Assembly (NCBI GenBank): GCA_913042175.1
Contig: CAJWIX010000009.1
Span: 1-44,298, forward strand
Reading direction: 5' to 3'
Length of the DNA stretch: 44,298 bases
Source: an uncultured Flavobacteriales bacterium
Lineage (GTDB): Bacteria > Bacteroidota > Bacteroidia > Flavobacteriales_D > Parvicellaceae
Below are positions 28,411-37,084 of this stretch, one piece after another. Both the position numbers and the translations under genes were made by a program. Position 1 is the stretch's first letter. Each line of letters begins with the position of its first letter. The notes beneath the pieces were generated by a model. That model made no database searches, was not told the DNA's origin, and saw only the letters and a list, made by a program, of their open reading frames with translations.

Positions 28411-29333
28411 TTACGGCTAGTATATTTTTTTTGCTTTTAGGATTAGCCCTGCTAATTTTAGGTGGTGATTTATTAGTCAGAGGTGCAGTTTCATTTGCTA
28501 ATATTTTCCGAGTCCCTTCATTTTTAATTGGCGTAACCGTTGTTTCATTTGGAACCTCTGCTCCTGAACTTATGGTAAGTATTCAAGCTGCTTTTGATAA
28601 TGTGGCAGATATTGCCATTGGAAATGTTATGGGCTCCAATATTGCCAATATTGCTTTGGTACTCGGTATTTCAGTTATAATTAAACCAATCAATGTAAAT
28701 CCAAATACATATAGATTATCATGGTGGATCATGCTCTTTTCATCATTGCTATACGTTGTTTTCATTTTGGATGGTGTTTTGAGTGTAACAGAAGGGTTAA
28801 TGTTTCTATTAGGATTAGTTTCTTTTATATTTCTTTCAATTAGATATATTTCGTACTCGGATGATACTCCAGCAGAAACTCAGAATAATAGTTTTTGGCT
28901 AGCATTTTTGTTTTTTGCTTTGGGCTCAGTTGGGCTGTATTTTGGCTCCGAATTATTTGTAAAACACTCGGTTTTGATTGCCTCTTATTTTGGTGTATCA
29001 GAATTTGTTATTGGAGTTACTGTAGTGGCTTTAGGAACATCTTTGCCAGAATTGGTAACATCTATGGCAGCTTTATTTAGAGGTCAGAATAACATTTCAA
29101 TTGGAAATTTGATGGGATCAAATATTTTTAATGTTTTTGCAGTTCTTGGAATTACTAGCCTTTTTCAAGAGTTGAAATTAAAGCTAACATTACTTTACTT
29201 TGATTTTGGGGTAATGATAGGTGTAGTACTATTGTTTGGTTTATTTATTTTTATCAGAAAAAAAATAAGCCGAATAGGAGGGGTATTACTACTATTCGGC
29301 TATTTAGCTTATATCTTTATTACCGTTACTTAA
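28407..29333 (+). CDS. Calcium/sodium antiporter (CaCA family, YrbG-like)
   Basis: A 308-residue inner-membrane exchanger of the CaCA superfamily. The two alpha repeats carry the diagnostic acidic motifs: GTSAPELMVSIQAA with NVMGSNIANIALVLG in the first half, and GTSLPELVTSMAALFRG with GNLMGSNIFNVFAVLG in the second. About ten hydrophobic helices are visible. Start is GTG at 28407, overlapping the tatA TGA by 4 nt, so secDF-tatA-antiporter is one tightly packed unit. The 3' end of the gene also carries, on the opposite strand, the glutamine synthetase terminator. Confidence 0.93.
   Translation: MITASIFFLLLGLALLILGGDLLVRGAVSFANIFRVPSFLIGVTVVSFGTSAPELMVSIQAAFDNVADIAIGNVMGSNIANIALVLGISVIIKPINVNPNTYRLSWWIMLFSSLLYVVFILDGVLSVTEGLMFLLGLVSFIFLSIRYISYSDDTPAETQNNSFWLAFLFFALGSVGLYFGSELFVKHSVLIASYFGVSEFVIGVTVVALGTSLPELVTSMAALFRGQNNISIGNLMGSNIFNVFAVLGITSLFQELKLKLTLLYFDFGVMIGVVLLFGLFIFIRKKISRIGGVLLLFGYLAYIFITVT
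29258..29301 (-). terminator. Intrinsic terminator of glutamine synthetase gene
   Basis: AGCCGAATAG (29268-29277) and CTATTCGGCT (29292-29301) form a perfect 10-bp stem with a 14-nt loop. Read on the minus strand the stem is followed directly by TTATTTTTTTTC (29267-29256), a canonical U-tract. It lies inside the coding sequence of the convergent antiporter gene, 29-62 nt past the glutamine synthetase stop. Confidence 0.75.
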
Positions 29334-30340
29334 ATCTGGGCAGATTTTACTGTTTCAATAATTCTTCCTGCAATTTTATAAGGATCTCCATTTGAAGCTG
29401 GCCTTCTGTCTTCTAGCCAACCTTTCCATCCATTTTCAACTGTGATAATAGGAATTCTTATGGATGCTCCTCTGTCAGAAACTCCATAACTAAAATCATC
29501 TATAGATGCTGTTTCATGAAGTCCAGTTAATCTTTGATCATTGTATGCTCCATAAACATTTATATGATCTTTAGCCACAGGTCTAAATGCTTCACAAACT
29601 TTTTCATAAGTTTCTTTAGAGCCACATGTTCTTAATAATGTATTTGAAAAATTGGCATGCATTCCAGAACCATTCCAGTCTCCTTTAATGGGTTTTGGGT
29701 GGTATTCAATGTAATAACCATAATCTTCAGTAAGTCTATCTAAAATATATCTGGCAATCCACATTTCATCACCAGCTTTTTTTGCTCCTTTCGCAAATAA
29801 TTGGAATTCCCATTGTCCACTGGCTACTTCTTGGTTAATTCCTTCAATGTTTATTCCAGCTTCAATACATATATCTGCATGCTCTTCAACAAGATGTCTT
29901 CCATGTGTATTTCTTCCACCTACTGAGCAATAGTACAAACCTTGTGGTCCTGGATATCCCCCCATTGGGAATCCTAAAGGAAGTTGAGTTTGTACATCCA
30001 TAATAAAGTATTCTTGTTCAAAACCAAACCAAAAATCGTTGTCATCATCATCAATTCTAGCTCTTGCATTGGAATCATGTGGTGTTCCATCAGCATTTAA
30101 AACCTCTGTCATAACTAAAAATCCATTTTCTCTTACTGGGTCTGGGTAACAGGCAACAGGTTTTAGTAAGCAATCGGATGAATTTCCTTCAGCTTGTTTT
30201 GTGGAGCTTCCATCGAAAGACCACAGAGGACAATCTTCTAGTTTACCACTAAAATCATTAACAATTTTAGTTTTGCTTCTCATGTTTTGGGTTGGATGAT
30301 ATCCATCTAACCATATATATTCTAATTTTGATTTGGCCAT
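29330..30340 (-). CDS. Glutamine synthetase, GSII (eukaryotic-like) type
   Basis: A 336-residue glutamine synthetase that makes glutamine from glutamate, ammonia and ATP. The short length and motifs indicate the GSII type: WSFDGSSTKQAEGNSSDCLLKP, FGFEQEYFI, INQEVASGQWEFQLF, GDWNGSGMHANFSN and SDRGASIRIP. The beta-grasp N-terminal domain is partly replaced by the shorter GSII form. No GlnB or ammonium-transporter gene is next to it. It has a near-ideal promoter and its own terminator, so it is a single-gene transcript. Convergent with the antiporter gene, 4-nt overlap. Confidence 0.95.
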   Translation of the reverse strand: MAKSKLEYIWLDGYHPTQNMRSKTKIVNDFSGKLEDCPLWSFDGSSTKQAEGNSSDCLLKPVACYPDPVRENGFLVMTEVLNADGTPHDSNARARIDDDDNDFWFGFEQEYFIMDVQTQLPLGFPMGGYPGPQGLYYCSVGGRNTHGRHLVEEHADICIEAGINIEGINQEVASGQWEFQLFAKGAKKAGDEMWIARYILDRLTEDYGYYIEYHPKPIKGDWNGSGMHANFSNTLLRTCGSKETYEKVCEAFRPVAKDHINVYGAYNDQRLTGLHETASIDDFSYGVSDRGASIRIPIITVENGWKGWLEDRRPASNGDPYKIAGRIIETVKSAQI

Positions 30341-30376
30341 TAATTTGAATAATTAAGAGTTAATTTAGTTTGTCTG

Positions 30377-30407
30377 CAAATGTAATTTATATTCTTATCT
30401 GAGCAAA
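30377..30407 (-). promoter_or_regulatory. Promoter of glutamine synthetase gene
   Basis: On the minus strand TTTG (30407-30404) and TACATTTG (30384-30377) are separated by exactly 19 nt, a full match to the Bacteroidota consensus. The start codon is at 30340, leaving a leader of about 30 nt. This is the best promoter match in the window. Confidence 0.75.
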
Positions 30408-30570
30408 TAACTTAATTGGTTTTAGCCTTTTTTTTATCAACAAAAACGACACTTATTGTCAATAAAACACTTACTAATAAAGTTTATGTGAATTAACATT
30501 TGGAATGGTCTTTGTTTAAACTTCTCTGTTAGTATTGTTTAATTTTGGATTTTCAAGAAAAATATTTGAT

Positions 30571-30578
30571 TATTTTTG
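30571..30578 (+). promoter_or_regulatory. -7 box of PorE-like gene promoter
   Basis: TATTTTTG at 30571-30578 matches TAnnTTTG and lies 22 nt before the ATG at 30601. TTTG at 30544-30547 is a possible -33 element but its 23-nt spacing is long. The remaining bases between this and the glutamine synthetase promoter hold no gene or clear repeat that I can see. Confidence 0.5.
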
Positions 30579-30600
30579 CAATCCATCTTATCTTTAAAAT

Positions 30601-32682
30601 ATGATTAAGTACATCCAAAAAACTGAATTAATGAATTTTAGAAATTTCAATTATTTCCTTTCACTAATCTTTATTATAATTTTCTCAAGTTATAGTGCAC
30701 AGAAAAATTTTATTTCAGATGCAGACATTAAGTTTGATAACGAAGCTTATTTTTCGGCTATAGATTTGTATAAGAAGGGTGAGGTAAAAGAAAAAGATAT
30801 CAACGAAAAAGGAAGAATTAATTTTCAATTAGCAGAATGTTATCGTTATTCTGTTGAACCAGCTCAAGCACAAACTTATTATCAAAGAGCAATTAAGTTG
30901 AAGTATCACGAAAAAGATGCCAATATCTATTTATTATTAGCAGACGTACTTAAGGAGCAAGGTGAGTATCAATCAGCTCTAGAAAACATCAAAAAATATC
31001 TTGAGATTAATGCTGAAGATGCCAAAGCAACTGAAGCTTTAGCATCTTGCGAAAAGGCTATTGAGTGGAAAGAAAACCCTACTAAGCATATGATTCAGAA
31101 TGAAATTTTAATTAACTCAGATCATTATGATTTTTCTCCAACATGGGGAGATAAAAAACACAATGTGCTCATATTTGCTTCTGCACGTGAAGGTTCAACT
31201 GGGGATGGAATAGACGCTAGGACTGGTGAAAGTTTTATGGACTTATGGTCAACAACAAGAGATAATAATGGTAAATGGAGTGAACCACAGTTGTTGCCAA
31301 ACTCTATCAATACTAAAGATAATGAGGGGCCGGCAGTGTTATCATCAAAAGGAGATCAAATTTTCTTTACTAGATGTCCTAGAGAAAAGAAAATTAATTT
31401 AGGATGCGAGATTTTTCATGCGGAGAAGAAAGGGAATTCATGGACACAAGCGGAAAAAGTTCAGTTAAAACCTGAAGGGGCTGATACATTGTCTTGTGGT
31501 CATCCAGCTATTAATTCTACCATGAGATACATGATATTTTCTGCTGATTTTCCTGGTGGATATGGAGGGAAAGATTTATGGATGTCTGAATATGATAAGA
31601 GAGAAGACTCTTGGCTTTCTCCAACCAATTTAGGAGCTGATATTAACACTGACGGAGATGAAATGTTTCCTTATTTATCGGAAGATAATACATTGTATTT
31701 TTCATCCAATGGTTACATAGGTTTAGGTGGCCTAGATGTATTTAAAGCAGAAAGTACTGGTGATAAGACTTGGGGTAATGCAGAAAACTTACAATACCCT
31801 ATAAATTCTCCTGAGCACGATTTTGGAATTATCTTTGAAAGAGGTAGCGATAAAAGAGGATACATTACTTCATCTAGGGTAGATTTAGGAGGCAAAGGAA
31901 AAGATGATTTATATAATTTTAACCTTCCTGAAATACAATTTTCTCTAAGTGTATTTGTTAGTAATAAAGAGACTAATGAGCAAATTCCTGGTGTTACCAT
32001 AAAAGTAACTGGAATCGACACATCAACTGCTGGTGGAATTGTTTCAGAATATGTTCAAACAACTGATGGAGAAGGGAAGGCTATTTTTGAGGAAATTTCA
32101 AAAGGGAAGCGTTACATATTAAAAGATATGGTTTACGAAATTGAGGTAGAAAAAGACAGCTTTTTGGTGGCTAGAAATCAAATAAGTACGATTAATGAAG
32201 AAAATTCTAAAAGATTTTTAGAAGAAGTTTACCTTATTCCAATTGTTGATGAGTCAGGGGAGGCAGCCGTTATTGATTTCCCAGAAGTGCAGTATGCATT
32301 AGATAAAGCCGAATTATTGATCGATGCCAATGTAAATTCTGAGGATTCTTTAGACTTTTTATATGCTACACTTATGGATAACCCTAATATTGTTATTGAA
32401 CTTCAAGCTCATACAGATTGTAGAGGGTCAGATAAATACAATAAAAAACTATCTCAAAGAAGAGCTCAGTCTTGTGTTGATTATCTTATTTCTAAAGGAA
32501 TTCCTAAAGAAAGAATGGTGCCTGTTGGTTATGGTGAGGATAGACCTAGAATGGAAAGTTTAGAATGTGGGGCAATTGACAAGTTGTCTACTAAAGAAGA
32601 ACAAGAAGCTGCACACCAAAAAAATCGTAGAACACAATTTATTGTTTTAAGTACAGACTATTCTCCAGATTCTGAAGAGTAG
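30601..32682 (+). CDS. PorE-like TPR/PD40/CRD/OmpA-domain protein
   Basis: A 693-residue envelope protein with four modules in the order known for the T9SS component PorE: TPR-like helices (about residues 40-155), PD40/WD40-like propeller blades (about 175-440, e.g. HPAINSTMRYMIFSADFPGG and DNTLYFSSNGYIGLGGLDVF), a carboxypeptidase-regulatory-like domain (about 445-515, EQIPGVTIKVTG) and an OmpA C-terminal peptidoglycan-binding domain (about 555-690, IELQAHTDCRGSDKYNKKLS and RRAQSCVDYLISKGI). A signal peptide is present, but no lipobox Cys follows it, unlike the lipoprotein PorE of Porphyromonas. ATG 30631 is an alternative start giving a shorter N-region. Monocistronic: own promoter and a strong terminator. 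Confidence 0.88.
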   Translation: MIKYIQKTELMNFRNFNYFLSLIFIIIFSSYSAQKNFISDADIKFDNEAYFSAIDLYKKGEVKEKDINEKGRINFQLAECYRYSVEPAQAQTYYQRAIKLKYHEKDANIYLLLADVLKEQGEYQSALENIKKYLEINAEDAKATEALASCEKAIEWKENPTKHMIQNEILINSDHYDFSPTWGDKKHNVLIFASAREGSTGDGIDARTGESFMDLWSTTRDNNGKWSEPQLLPNSINTKDNEGPAVLSSKGDQIFFTRCPREKKINLGCEIFHAEKKGNSWTQAEKVQLKPEGADTLSCGHPAINSTMRYMIFSADFPGGYGGKDLWMSEYDKREDSWLSPTNLGADINTDGDEMFPYLSEDNTLYFSSNGYIGLGGLDVFKAESTGDKTWGNAENLQYPINSPEHDFGIIFERGSDKRGYITSSRVDLGGKGKDDLYNFNLPEIQFSLSVFVSNKETNEQIPGVTIKVTGIDTSTAGGIVSEYVQTTDGEGKAIFEEISKGKRYILKDMVYEIEVEKDSFLVARNQISTINEENSKRFLEEVYLIPIVDESGEAAVIDFPEVQYALDKAELLIDANVNSEDSLDFLYATLMDNPNIVIELQAHTDCRGSDKYNKKLSQRRAQSCVDYLISKGIPKERMVPVGYGEDRPRMESLECGAIDKLSTKEEQEAAHQKNRRTQFIVLSTDYSPDSEE

Positions 32683-32693
32683 CATCAATTAAG

Positions 32694-32717
32694 TTAAACC
32701 CCGAAAGGGGTTTTTTT
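32694..32717 (+). terminator. Intrinsic terminator after PorE-like gene
   Basis: AAACCCC-GAAA-GGGGTTT (32696-32713) forms a GC-rich stem with a GNRA tetraloop and runs into a T7 tract ending at 32717. It lies 12 nt after the stop of the PorE-like gene and only 11 nt before the purM ATG. Confidence 0.9.
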
Positions 32718-32728
32718 ATTTCTCCAAT

Positions 32729-33901
32729 ATGATTGATAATTCAAGATATGCTTTAAGAGGCGTAAGTTCAGGGAAAGAAGAAGTACACCAAGCCATAAAA
32801 AATGTGGATAAGGGTTTATTCCCAAGGGCGTTTTGCAAAATAGTTCCCGATTATTTATCTGGTTCTGATGAACATTGTATAGTAATGCATGCTGATGGTG
32901 CAGGTACCAAATCATCTTTGGCTTATGCTTATTGGAAAGAGACTGGAGATTTATCAGTTTGGAAAGGCATTGCTCAAGATGCACTCATCATGAATATTGA
33001 CGATTTATTATGTGTTGGAGCAGTAGAAAACATTTTAGTGTCTTCAACAATAGGTAGAAATAAATCCCTTGTTGACGGAAGTGTAATTTCATCTATTATA
33101 AATGGCACTGAAGAGTTATTGGATGAATTAAGGAAATTTGGTGTTTCTATTCACTCAACTGGTGGGGAAACAGCTGACGTAGGGGATTTAGTTAGAACTA
33201 TAATAGTTGATTCAACTGTGGTGGCTCGTATGAAAAGAGATGAAGTCATAAGTAATCACAATATTCAAGATGGAGATGTAATTATCGGATTATCATCAAC
33301 AGGGCAAACTACCTATGAAAATCAATATAATGGTGGTATGGGTAGTAATGGGTTAACCTCTGCTCGTCATGATGTATTTAATAATAATATTGCTAAAAAA
33401 TATCCAGAAACATTTGATCCTTCTATATCAGCTGAACTTGTTTATTCTGGATCTAGAGATTTGACAGAAAAGTTGGATAATGTTTCGCTTGATGTTGGAA
33501 AGTTAGTTCTTTCTCCAACAAGAACATATGCCCCAGTAATTTCAGAAATTTTAAAGGCTCATAGAAAACAAATCCATGGGATGGTTCATTGCAGTGGTGG
33601 AGGTCAAACCAAGGTCTTACATTTTATAGATAAGCTACATGTGATAAAAAACAACTTATTTGATACACCTCCTTTGTTTGAATTAATTCAATCTGAATCA
33701 TCAACCCCTTGGCAAGAAATGTATAAGGTCTTTAATATGGGACACAGAATGGAAATATACATTGATCCAAAGTACGCAGATGATATAATAGAAATTTGTT
33801 CTTCATTTAATTTAGATGCTAAAATCATAGGGCATGTGGAGTCATCTGCAAAAAAAGAGTTGACAATTTTAAGTGATAAGGGAGAATTTTACTACCAATG
33901 A
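32729..33901 (+). CDS. purM: Phosphoribosylformylglycinamidine cyclo-ligase (AIR synthase)
   Basis: A 390-residue AIR synthase that closes the imidazole ring in purine synthesis. Recognisable blocks: VMHADGAGTKSSLAY, GIAQDALIMNIDDLLCVGA, HSTGGETADVGDLVRT and the C-terminal MVHCSGGGQTKVLHF. It is longer than the E. coli enzyme but close to other Bacteroidota PurM. The ATG lies 11 nt after a terminator T-run with no visible promoter in between. It heads a run of at least ten co-directional genes; its stop overlaps the prfA ATG (ATGA). Confidence 0.92.
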   Translation: MIDNSRYALRGVSSGKEEVHQAIKNVDKGLFPRAFCKIVPDYLSGSDEHCIVMHADGAGTKSSLAYAYWKETGDLSVWKGIAQDALIMNIDDLLCVGAVENILVSSTIGRNKSLVDGSVISSIINGTEELLDELRKFGVSIHSTGGETADVGDLVRTIIVDSTVVARMKRDEVISNHNIQDGDVIIGLSSTGQTTYENQYNGGMGSNGLTSARHDVFNNNIAKKYPETFDPSISAELVYSGSRDLTEKLDNVSLDVGKLVLSPTRTYAPVISEILKAHRKQIHGMVHCSGGGQTKVLHFIDKLHVIKNNLFDTPPLFELIQSESSTPWQEMYKVFNMGHRMEIYIDPKYADDIIEICSSFNLDAKIIGHVESSAKKELTILSDKGEFYYQ

Positions 33902-34992
33902 GTGATGTAGGCATCATAGAAAAATTAGAACAAATTGCCATTCGTTATGATGAAATTGCCAAACAAATGGTGGACCCAGAAGTCATTAATGATATGGGTA
34001 GGTATGTCAAACTAAACAGAGAATATAAAGATTTAGCTGAAATTGTATCTACATACCATAGTTATAAAGAAATAACAGAAAACATCACCAATGCTAGAGA
34101 AATAATCCAGCATGAAGATGATGCAGAATTCAAGGCTTTAGCTAAAGAAGAATTAGAAGAATACCTTGCTAAAAAAGTGGAATTAGAGGAGAAAATTAAA
34201 TGGCTGTTAATTCCAAAAGACCCCAATGACAATAAAAATGTCATCATGGAACTTAGAGCAGGAACCGGAGGAGATGAAGCGTGTATTTTTGTAGAAGATA
34301 TTTTTCGAATGTTTACCATGTATTTTAAAGTAAAATCATGGTCTTATGAGGTAATCAATTCCAACGAAGGAGGTACAAAAGGGTTTAGAGAAGTAACCAT
34401 GAGTATATCTGGAGAGGAAGTATATGGTCAATTAAAGTTTGAATCTGGTGTTCATAGAGTTCAACGTGTTCCAGAAACAGAATCACAAGGTAGGGTCCAT
34501 ACATCAGCAATTACGGTTGCTGTATTGCCTGAAGCAGAAGAAGTAGATTTTGATTTAAACTTAGCTGATGTAAAAAAAGATACTTTTCGATCATCTGGCG
34601 CAGGTGGGCAGCACGTAAATAAAACGGAGTCTGCAGTAAGGTTAACTCATATTCCTACGGGAACAGTAGTTGAGTGTCAAGACGGAAGATCACAGCACAA
34701 GAATTATGAAAAAGCACTACAAGTATTAAGATCAAGATTGTATCAAGTTGAGGAAGAAAGATTAGCTAAAGAAAGAGCAGATCAGCGTAAATCTTTAGTA
34801 TCTACTGGAGATAGATCTGCCAAGATCAGAACATATAATTATCCTCAGGGTAGAATTACGGATCATAGAATTGGAAAAACAATGTATAATCTTGCTCATT
34901 TTATGAATGGAGAAATTCAAGACATGATAGATGCATTAATTATGGCTGAAAATGCAGAGAAATTGAATGAAGGAATTACAGAACAATCATGA
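33898..34992 (+). CDS. prfA: Peptide chain release factor 1
   Basis: A 364-residue RF1, which recognises UAA and UAG and triggers peptide release. The GGQ catalytic motif is at residues 236-238 ([14 protein letters not shown]). The codon-recognition motif is P-E-T at 192-194 ([15 protein letters not shown]), aligning to the PxT motif of RF1 rather than the SPF of RF2; the middle residue differs from the E. coli PAT. The N-terminal coiled domain is complete. Overlaps purM upstream by 4 nt and pyrF downstream by 4 nt, so translation is coupled. Confidence 0.96.
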   Translation: MSDVGIIEKLEQIAIRYDEIAKQMVDPEVINDMGRYVKLNREYKDLAEIVSTYHSYKEITENITNAREIIQHEDDAEFKALAKEELEEYLAKKVELEEKIKWLLIPKDPNDNKNVIMELRAGTGGDEACIFVEDIFRMFTMYFKVKSWSYEVINSNEGGTKGFREVTMSISGEEVYGQLKFESGVHRVQRVPETESQGRVHTSAITVAVLPEAEEVDFDLNLADVKKDTFRSSGAGGQHVNKTESAVRLTHIPTGTVVECQDGRSQHKNYEKALQVLRSRLYQVEEERLAKERADQRKSLVSTGDRSAKIRTYNYPQGRITDHRIGKTMYNLAHFMNGEIQDMIDALIMAENAEKLNEGITEQS

Positions 34993-35792
34993 ATAAATCT
35001 AATTTAATTCGCTTAATACATAAAAAAAAGTCGTTCTTGTGTGTTGGTCTTGATCCTGATTTAAGCAAAATTCCTCCATTCATTTTAGAAATGGAAGATC
35101 CCATTTTTGAATTCAATAAAAGAATAATTGATGCAACTCAAGATTTGTGTGTTGCATATAAGCCTAATATTGCTTTTTATGAATGTTTGGGAGCCAAAGG
35201 CTGGGAATCATTAAAGAAAACAGTGGATTATATCTCTGATGATGCTTTTTTAATTGCTGACGCAAAAAGAGGAGATATAGGCAATACTTCTTTGAAATAT
35301 GCTGATACCTTTTTCAATACTTATGATTTTGATGCCATTACTGTAGCTCCATACATGGGGGAGGATTCCGTTACTCCTTTTCTATCTACAGAAAATAAAT
35401 GGGTAATTATATTAGGATTAACCAGCAATAAGGGATCGTCATCTTTTCAGCAGTTAACTTTATCAAATGAAAGAAAAGTATTTGAGGAGGTTTTAATAAG
35501 ATCATCTAATTGGGGCAATACAAATAATTTAATGTATGTTATTGGAGCTACCAATGAACAAGAATTTCGTTCTATCAGAAAAATAATTCCAGACCATTTT
35601 TTATTGGTCCCGGGAATAGGAGCTCAGGGCGGGGATTTAACTCAGGTGATTAAAAATGGAATGAATAAAGATGTTGGACTACTTGTAAATTCTTCAAGAG
35701 GAATAATATATGCTTCGAGTGATGTGTCATTTCAAGAACGCGCTTATGAGGAAGCAAAGAAAATTCAAATTCAAATGGCTGAATTTTTGTAA
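34989..35792 (+). CDS. pyrF: Orotidine-5'-phosphate decarboxylase
   Basis: A 267-residue OMP decarboxylase, the last step of UMP synthesis. The N-terminal motif [14 protein letters not shown] and the catalytic block [11 protein letters not shown] (D91, K93, D96) are intact, and the phosphate-binding end [10 protein letters not shown] is visible. The length fits the type 2 family. Four-nt overlap with prfA. In the same run purM gives purine and pyrF pyrimidine precursors, which may reflect shared growth-linked expression. Confidence 0.95.
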   Translation: MNKSNLIRLIHKKKSFLCVGLDPDLSKIPPFILEMEDPIFEFNKRIIDATQDLCVAYKPNIAFYECLGAKGWESLKKTVDYISDDAFLIADAKRGDIGNTSLKYADTFFNTYDFDAITVAPYMGEDSVTPFLSTENKWVIILGLTSNKGSSSFQQLTLSNERKVFEEVLIRSSNWGNTNNLMYVIGATNEQEFRSIRKIIPDHFLLVPGIGAQGGDLTQVIKNGMNKDVGLLVNSSRGIIYASSDVSFQERAYEEAKKIQIQMAEFL

Positions 35793-35801
35793 ATTCAAGT
35801 G

Positions 35802-36050
35802 ATGAATTTTAAAATACCAATAGTAAATAGTATTGTTCATTTTTTTGAAAAAAGAGCATTTGGTGTTAGTGATTGGTGGGGGGATAAACTTAATATCAAC
35901 CCAATTTTAGTAAGGAAGTTTTTTATTTATCTAAGTTTTGCTACACTTGGTAGTCCAATTTTAATTTATTTTATAATGGGTTTTATTCTTGAAAATAAAT
36001 CTGTTTTCAAGTTCAGGCAAAAAAGAAAATCTGTTTGGGATTTAAAGTAG
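35802..36050 (+). CDS. PspC-domain small membrane protein
   Basis: An 82-residue protein with one clear membrane segment (FFIYLSFATLGSPILIYFIMGFIL) preceded by FGVSDWWGDKLNINPILVRK, which matches the PspC domain of Bacteroidota proteins often named PspC-family regulators. In enterobacteria PspC takes part in the phage-shock envelope response; here no other psp genes are adjacent, so the role is open. A GTG at 35799 directly precedes the chosen ATG. Ends just before the potassium-channel gene. Confidence 0.75.
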   Translation: MNFKIPIVNSIVHFFEKRAFGVSDWWGDKLNINPILVRKFFIYLSFATLGSPILIYFIMGFILENKSVFKFRQKRKSVWDLK

Positions 36051-36055
36051 GTACT

Positions 36056-37084
36056 ATGAATAGAATGTTACTTAATTTCCGACTTTTTTCTAGAATACTA
36101 TATTCAATTGTAGTATTAGTTATTATTATAGTCGGTGGTACTCTAGGATATGTTTACTTTGAAAATTGGTCTATTCTTGATTCTTTTTATCAAACAATAA
36201 TAACAGTTTCCACTGTAGGTTTTGGGGAAGTTGATGAGCTATCAAATGCTGGAAAATTATTTACTGCATTTCTAATCATCACAAGTTTTGGTACTTTTGC
36301 TTATGCTGTAACATCTATAACGGGTTATGTGCTAAGTGGAGATTATAGAACTTATTTTAGAGAATATAAATACATGAAAAATATAGAAACATTAAACAAT
36401 CATGTTATAATATGTGGGCATGGTAGAGTTGGTTCAAAAGCTTTAGAGACCCTAACAGCACATAATCATACATGTCTAGTAATTGAACAGGATATGGATA
36501 TCATCAATTATTTCAGAACACAGACAGAAATAAATTGTGCTGAAGGTGATGCTACCAATGATGAATTATTGGTGAAATGTGGAATTAAAAATGCCAAAGC
36601 ATTAATTACTACTTTGCCTTCAGACGCTGATAACTTGTTTGTAGTACTTACAGCTAAAGAATTAAATCCAGATCTTAAAATTATTGCAAGAGCATCAAAA
36701 GCAAGTTCAGTTAAAAAGTTAAAAATTGCGGGAGCTGAAAATGTAATTATGCCCGATTCTATTGGTGGGTCTCACATGGCTCAACTTGTTGCAACTCCTG
36801 ATGTTTTAGAATTTATAGATGAAATTTTAATTGAAGGAGAAAATCAAATTAATTTAGAGAGTATAGATTTTAAAGATATTCCTTCTGGTTTTCAGTTTAA
36901 AAAAATAGGTGACCTTAAAAAAGATTTCCCAGTATGTAATATAATTGGTTTTAAAGATCCATCTGGAAATTTTGTTATTAATCCAAAGGATGATACAGAA
37001 ATTATTCCTAATTGTAAATTAATTGTTTTAGGTAGTGCAGAGGAAATACTCAAGTTGAATCAGATTTTTGGTATAGAACACTAA
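36056..37084 (+). CDS. Potassium channel with TrkA-N (RCK) domain
   Basis: A 342-residue two-helix ion channel with a cytoplasmic regulatory domain, MthK/Kch-like. Two transmembrane helices (about residues 14-32 and 67-90) flank a pore loop with the selectivity filter TVSTVGFGE. The RCK/TrkA-N Rossmann fold starts at HVIICGHGRVGSKALETL, and a TrkA-C-like segment lies near the C-terminus. The frame extends back to 36035 inside the PspC-like gene, but the ATG at 36056 is the natural start, 5 nt after that stop. The TAA shares a base with the next ATG. Confidence 0.9.
   Translation: MNRMLLNFRLFSRILYSIVVLVIIIVGGTLGYVYFENWSILDSFYQTIITVSTVGFGEVDELSNAGKLFTAFLIITSFGTFAYAVTSITGYVLSGDYRTYFREYKYMKNIETLNNHVIICGHGRVGSKALETLTAHNHTCLVIEQDMDIINYFRTQTEINCAEGDATNDELLVKCGIKNAKALITTLPSDADNLFVVLTAKELNPDLKIIARASKASSVKKLKIAGAENVIMPDSIGGSHMAQLVATPDVLEFIDEILIEGENQINLESIDFKDIPSGFQFKKIGDLKKDFPVCNIIGFKDPSGNFVINPKDDTEIIPNCKLIVLGSAEEILKLNQIFGIEH

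Noticed and set aside
30341-30600. Possible small RNA or gene in the longest gene-free stretch
   Set aside because: Only the two promoters are convincing; no ORF of note, no stable hairpin and no RNA signature.
32694-32984. Minus-strand ORF over the start of purM
   Set aside because: Antisense shadow of purM that also crosses the terminator; composition is mirror-image of the real gene and no family resemblance.
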